A stretch of DNA of 64,000 nucleotides from JANMCE01 sp031410595 (GTDB lineage: Bacteria > Actinomycetota > Acidimicrobiia > Acidimicrobiales > Ilumatobacteraceae): NCBI GenBank assembly GCA_031410595.1, contig JANNZM010000144.1, forward strand, positions 1-64,000, read 5' to 3'. Of this stretch, positions 61,502 through 64,000 are shown piece by piece. The notes below the pieces were generated by a model, which saw nothing but the letters and a program-made list of their open reading frames with translations, ran no database searches and was not told the origin of the DNA. A program made the translations under genes and the position numbers. Within the stretch, counting starts at the first letter, position 1. Each line of letters begins with the position of its first letter.

Positions 61502-62020
61502 CTAAACGCTACGGGCGTATTCGACTTCGGGCAGGATCAGGTTGTCGCAGAAGGTCGCGTCTCGGGCTTGGCCGGTGCGGCTGAAGCCGACCTTTTCGTA
61601 GAACCCGTGAGAGCGAGGCGTGTCACGATGCGTCCACAGGTGCACGCCCGGGCTTCCAGGCGCCACCGTGCCGAGCGCTGCCTCCATAAGCGCCATAGAC
61701 GCGCCCGTCCCCCATGCTGCTGGGTGAAAATGAAAGCCGCGGATCTCGGTCCAGCCATCGCGTTCCGGGCTGGCGAGGAGCATCGCGAAGCCCCCCAACA
61801 GCGAAGGTGTGACGCTCACCAGAACGGTAAAGTCGAACCGCCGCGGCGAGGCAAAGTAGCCGTGCCAGTTCGTACGTCGATTGGCAGCGGCCTCGTCCAG
61901 AACTGCAGGAGAGATCAGATCAACGTACGCAGCAAGCCATGCCTCAGCATGGCTCTCGCCGAGCGCCGCAGCGTCCGACGGTTCCGCCAACCGAATGACC
62001 CTTTCCGACGCCGATGACAT
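61502..62020 (-). CDS. GNAT family N-acetyltransferase
   Basis: A 172-aa GNAT. VIRLAEPSDAAALGESHAEA starts the fold. WGTGASMALMEAALGTVA is the acetyl-CoA pyrophosphate-binding motif A, a modified R/QxxGxG. SHGFYEKVGFSRTG is motif B. Substrate unknown. ATG 62020 begins MSSASERVIRL. It is intact, in contrast to the GNAT gene at 60.0-60.6 kb. Confidence 0.9.
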   Translation of the reverse strand: MSSASERVIRLAEPSDAAALGESHAEAWLAAYVDLISPAVLDEAAANRRTNWHGYFASPRRFDFTVLVSVTPSLLGGFAMLLASPERDGWTEIRGFHFHPAAWGTGASMALMEAALGTVAPGSPGVHLWTHRDTPRSHGFYEKVGFSRTGQARDATFCDNLILPEVEYARSV

Positions 62021-62070
62021 GGCCTCATGTTGTCAGCCTGGGCAGATCGAGCGACGCGCAATTTCAAGAA

Positions 62071-62082
62071 GTGCTGCAGCAC
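62071..62082. promoter_or_regulatory. Palindrome GTGCTGCAGCAC upstream of ECF sigma gene
   Basis: A perfect 12-bp palindrome, 19 bases before ATG 62102. It could be an operator for the sigma-factor operon. Confidence 0.3.
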
Positions 62083-62101
62083 ATCGGCCGTTGGCGGCAT
62101 C

Positions 62102-62632
62102 ATGATTGGTATGGAGATCGTGACCTCGCCGGCGACCTTGGCAGCAGCGGCTTCGCTGCCGGTAACCGTCACCGACGATGGCGATGCCTTCTCCGCGTTC
62201 TACAACGAGCACTGCGTCTCGGCTTCTCGCTTGGCATGGCTCCTCACGCATGACCGTTCCTCGTGCGAGGACATCTCGCACGAGGCGTTCGCGCTGGTCC
62301 TTCCACGATTCGCATCGCTGGATGACCCGGCTGCGTATCTCCGTCGAGTCATCATCAATCGCGTTGCCGAGCGCAACCGTCGGTCGAGTCGCGAACGTTT
62401 ACGGATCGACTTCATAACCGCCGGACAGCCGCTCGTTGAGGACGGCCCGACCGGTGGTCTGATCGACGCCATCTCGGTTCTCCCGATGAATCAACGAACC
62501 GCGGTCGTGCTGCGCTATTGGGTCGACCTCAACCATATCCAGATCGCCGATGCCATGGGCATCCGACCCGGCACCGTGCGCTCACTTCTCAGCCGAGCGA
62601 CCGCCACCCTCCGAAAGGACATCACGTCATGA
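62102..62632 (+). CDS. ECF (SigE/SigK-like) RNA polymerase sigma factor
   Basis: A 176-aa sigma-70 family factor. Region 2 has FSAFYNEHCVSASRLAWLLT and CEDISHEAFALVLPRF; region 4 has PMNQRTAVVLRYWVDLNHIQ and IADAMGIRPGTVRSLLSRAT. Starts at ATG 62102 or 62111 are both possible, and neither has a Shine-Dalgarno. It overlaps a membrane-protein gene by ATGA, the normal position of an anti-sigma factor. Confidence 0.9.
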   Translation: MIGMEIVTSPATLAAAASLPVTVTDDGDAFSAFYNEHCVSASRLAWLLTHDRSSCEDISHEAFALVLPRFASLDDPAAYLRRVIINRVAERNRRSSRERLRIDFITAGQPLVEDGPTGGLIDAISVLPMNQRTAVVLRYWVDLNHIQIADAMGIRPGTVRSLLSRATATLRKDITS

Positions 62633-63612
62633 ACGACCTCGACACAGAGCTGGAAACGGCCATCCGCGGTGCGCTCGCGACCGACGCCGCCCGAGCGCCT
62701 CGACCCGCGCCACAATGGGATGACCTCCCGAGATACGCCGGCGCTCCCGTCGAGCGGCGTCGCTCGCCATGGGGCAAGGTGGCCGTCATCGGACTTGCCG
62801 CTGCAGCCATTGGTGGTGCCGTGGCCATTCGCTCAACCTCCGCATCCAAAGTGCAGATCGCTGCCTTCGTTCCGGCCGGCGTCGAATACCCCCTGACCGA
62901 TCTTGGCCCCGCTACCCAATCAATGAGCATCACCACCGACGGGCTCTCTCGAAAGGTCTCCGTCCCCGGACTCGACTCGCTCACCGTTGAGAGATCGCTC
63001 GACCTGGGAATTGGCCCGACCGCCGTTCTGGGGCGATGTTTTTTTCCGGGAACCCTCGGGATAGAAGGAAGCTTTGGAATGTGCAATACCGAGGGGATGG
63101 GCAGCCGCATCCCCGAGGTGCTCCATGCCCCTGGGATATCGATATCGAACGGCGTGCCCGACCCTCCTTTCGACTATGCGATCTGGACGAACGTGCCACG
63201 CGAGGCAGCCTTTGTGGCCTTCACCAGCGGATCACAAGAGCTTTGGCAACGTCCGGTCTCGGGAATGGTCGTCTTCCCTACCATGGGCCTCGCCACGGCC
63301 TACAGCGCAGACGGAACCGAACTCGCACGTATCGATTTCTTCAAATCGGTCTCCCCCGGCCCGGTAGCCGACGACTGGCCGATCTACGACATCTCCGACG
63401 CCCAGAATGAGGAGCTGCGATTGTTGATCATCTCAGCGACAGCAGCGTGCCTCACCGCCCACGGCGGCATGATCGCTGGGGAGTCCAACGTGGCAGTGTT
63501 CGAGCCTTCGATCAATCAGATTGAGATTTGGGACAGCTGCGTCGTCGAGACGAAGAGGATCGTCGCCGAGCGGCTCACGGCTATGAACGTTCCTCTGGTG
63601 AAATCTCCATAG
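62629..63612 (+). CDS. Membrane-anchored partner of the ECF sigma factor
   Basis: A 327-aa protein. A short cytoplasmic N-terminus (1-50, with TELETAIRGALATDAARAPR) is followed by one membrane helix (VAVIGLAAAAIGGAVAI, about 51-67), then an extracytoplasmic domain with three cysteines (GRCFF, MCNTE and WDSC, possible disulphides). No zinc-finger HxxxCxxC anti-sigma motif is present. Position suggests regulation of the sigma factor, but the short N-terminus makes an unusual anti-sigma domain. It could instead be an effector or sensor made with it. Confidence 0.7.
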   Translation: MNDLDTELETAIRGALATDAARAPRPAPQWDDLPRYAGAPVERRRSPWGKVAVIGLAAAAIGGAVAIRSTSASKVQIAAFVPAGVEYPLTDLGPATQSMSITTDGLSRKVSVPGLDSLTVERSLDLGIGPTAVLGRCFFPGTLGIEGSFGMCNTEGMGSRIPEVLHAPGISISNGVPDPPFDYAIWTNVPREAAFVAFTSGSQELWQRPVSGMVVFPTMGLATAYSADGTELARIDFFKSVSPGPVADDWPIYDISDAQNEELRLLIISATAACLTAHGGMIAGESNVAVFEPSINQIEIWDSCVVETKRIVAERLTAMNVPLVKSP

Positions 63613-63630
63613 CCAGCGACCTCAACGCGA

Positions 63631-64000
63631 CTAGAGCTGCATGGATTTTGTTTGGAGGAATTCTTCGAAGCCGTAGCGACCGTATTCGCGGCCGATGCCG
63701 GATTGCTTGTAGCCGCCGAACGGGGCCATGGGGTTGGCTTTGCCACCGTTGACTTCGATCTGTCCGGCCCGCAACTTTCGGGCGACGGCTTTGGCATGGT
63801 CTTGACTGCCTGACCAGACGCCCGCCGAAAGTCCATACGGTGTGTCGTTGGCGATGGTGATGGCGTCGTCCTCATCGCTGTAGCCGATGATGGACAGCAC
63901 CGGGCCGAAGATCTCCTCTTGCGAGATACGCATCGACGGCTTCACGTCGGCGAACACGGTCGGGCGCACGTAGTAGCCAGCGTCCAGTCCCTCGGGCGCA
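63631..64000 (-). CDS. Aldehyde dehydrogenase, 3' end only
   Basis: The last ~120 residues of an NAD(P)-dependent aldehyde dehydrogenase. GYYVRPTVFADV, ISQEEIFGPVLSIIGY (the conserved EEIFGPV), NDTPYGLSAGVWS, VNGGKANPMAPFGGYKQSG and EYGRYGFEEFLQTKSMQL are typical of class 3/betaine-type ALDHs. The catalytic Cys lies beyond the right edge. It is convergent with the sigma-partner gene. Confidence 0.95.
   Translation of the reverse strand, partial: APEGLDAGYYVRPTVFADVKPSMRISQEEIFGPVLSIIGYSDEDDAITIANDTPYGLSAGVWSGSQDHAKAVARKLRAGQIEVNGGKANPMAPFGGYKQSGIGREYGRYGFEEFLQTKSMQL

Overview
The window is high-GC, almost fully coding DNA from an actinobacterium. Evidence: frequent GTG starts, two F420-type LLM oxidoreductases, a DUF2469/YraN pair beside rplS-trmD-rimM-KH-rpsP, an ECF sigma factor coupled to a DGPF/YCII protein, and a lipoprotein-anchored Liv ABC system. 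The overall flavour suggests Acidimicrobiia (Ilumatobacter-like), but that is inference. No rRNA, tRNA, CRISPR array or insertion sequence was seen.

Layout. 1-2.7 kb: the frameshifted 5' end of a restriction-type helicase, rtcB, and a small coupled ORF/antitoxin pair. 2.7-15.5 kb: a catabolic island with an SDR, a fused hydantoinase/oxoprolinase, a DAO-type FAD oxidase, a ThDP enzyme, an LLM enzyme, a class III aminotransferase, an EamA exporter, a hydroxyproline-dehydratase-like enolase and an agmatinase-family ureohydrolase. 15.5-20.7 kb: a branched-chain amino-acid ABC operon (livF-G-M-H and binding protein) with a terminator-like hairpin after the binding-protein gene. 20.9-28 kb: DUF2237, then a polyol (inositol-like) locus: mmsA/iolA, a Cgl0159-type aldolase, three Gfo/Idh dehydrogenases and a divergent GntR regulator.

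28-35.2 kb: six minus-strand genes: MoxR-like AAA+ ATPase, 900-aa LRV-repeat protein, DUF2201 metallopeptidase/VWA protein, NIPSNAP protein, FAD reductase and SDR. The first three overlap by 1-4 nt and form an ATPase-scaffold-VWA triad, the best candidate here for a poorly described system. 35.3-43.3 kb: an L,D-transpeptidase with a three-repeat N-terminus, two flavodoxin-fold quinone reductases, VapBC, a YceI protein, pseudouridine catabolism (psuK-psuG) and an RNA uridine methyltransferase. 43.3-50.5 kb: rpe and an AddB/AddA-like helicase-nuclease pair. 51.4-54 kb: an ATP-dependent LuxR (LAL) regulator bracketed by two near-identical CTAGGG palindromes.

54.2-57.1 kb: the housekeeping rpsP-khpA-rimM-trmD-rplS-DUF2469-yraN run. 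57.3-64 kb: a DGPF protein plus ECF42-type sigma factor with a matching candidate autoregulated promoter, a second LLM enzyme, a broken GNAT gene, a toxin-antitoxin pair with a promoter overlapping its start, an intact GNAT gene, an ECF sigma factor with a membrane partner gene, and the 3' end of an aldehyde dehydrogenase.

A TAnnnT hexamer lies 6-8 nt before the start codon of about sixteen genes that usually lack a Shine-Dalgarno. This suggests leaderless mRNAs are common in this genome. Operon-internal genes instead use ATGA/GTGA overlaps or good Shine-Dalgarno sites.
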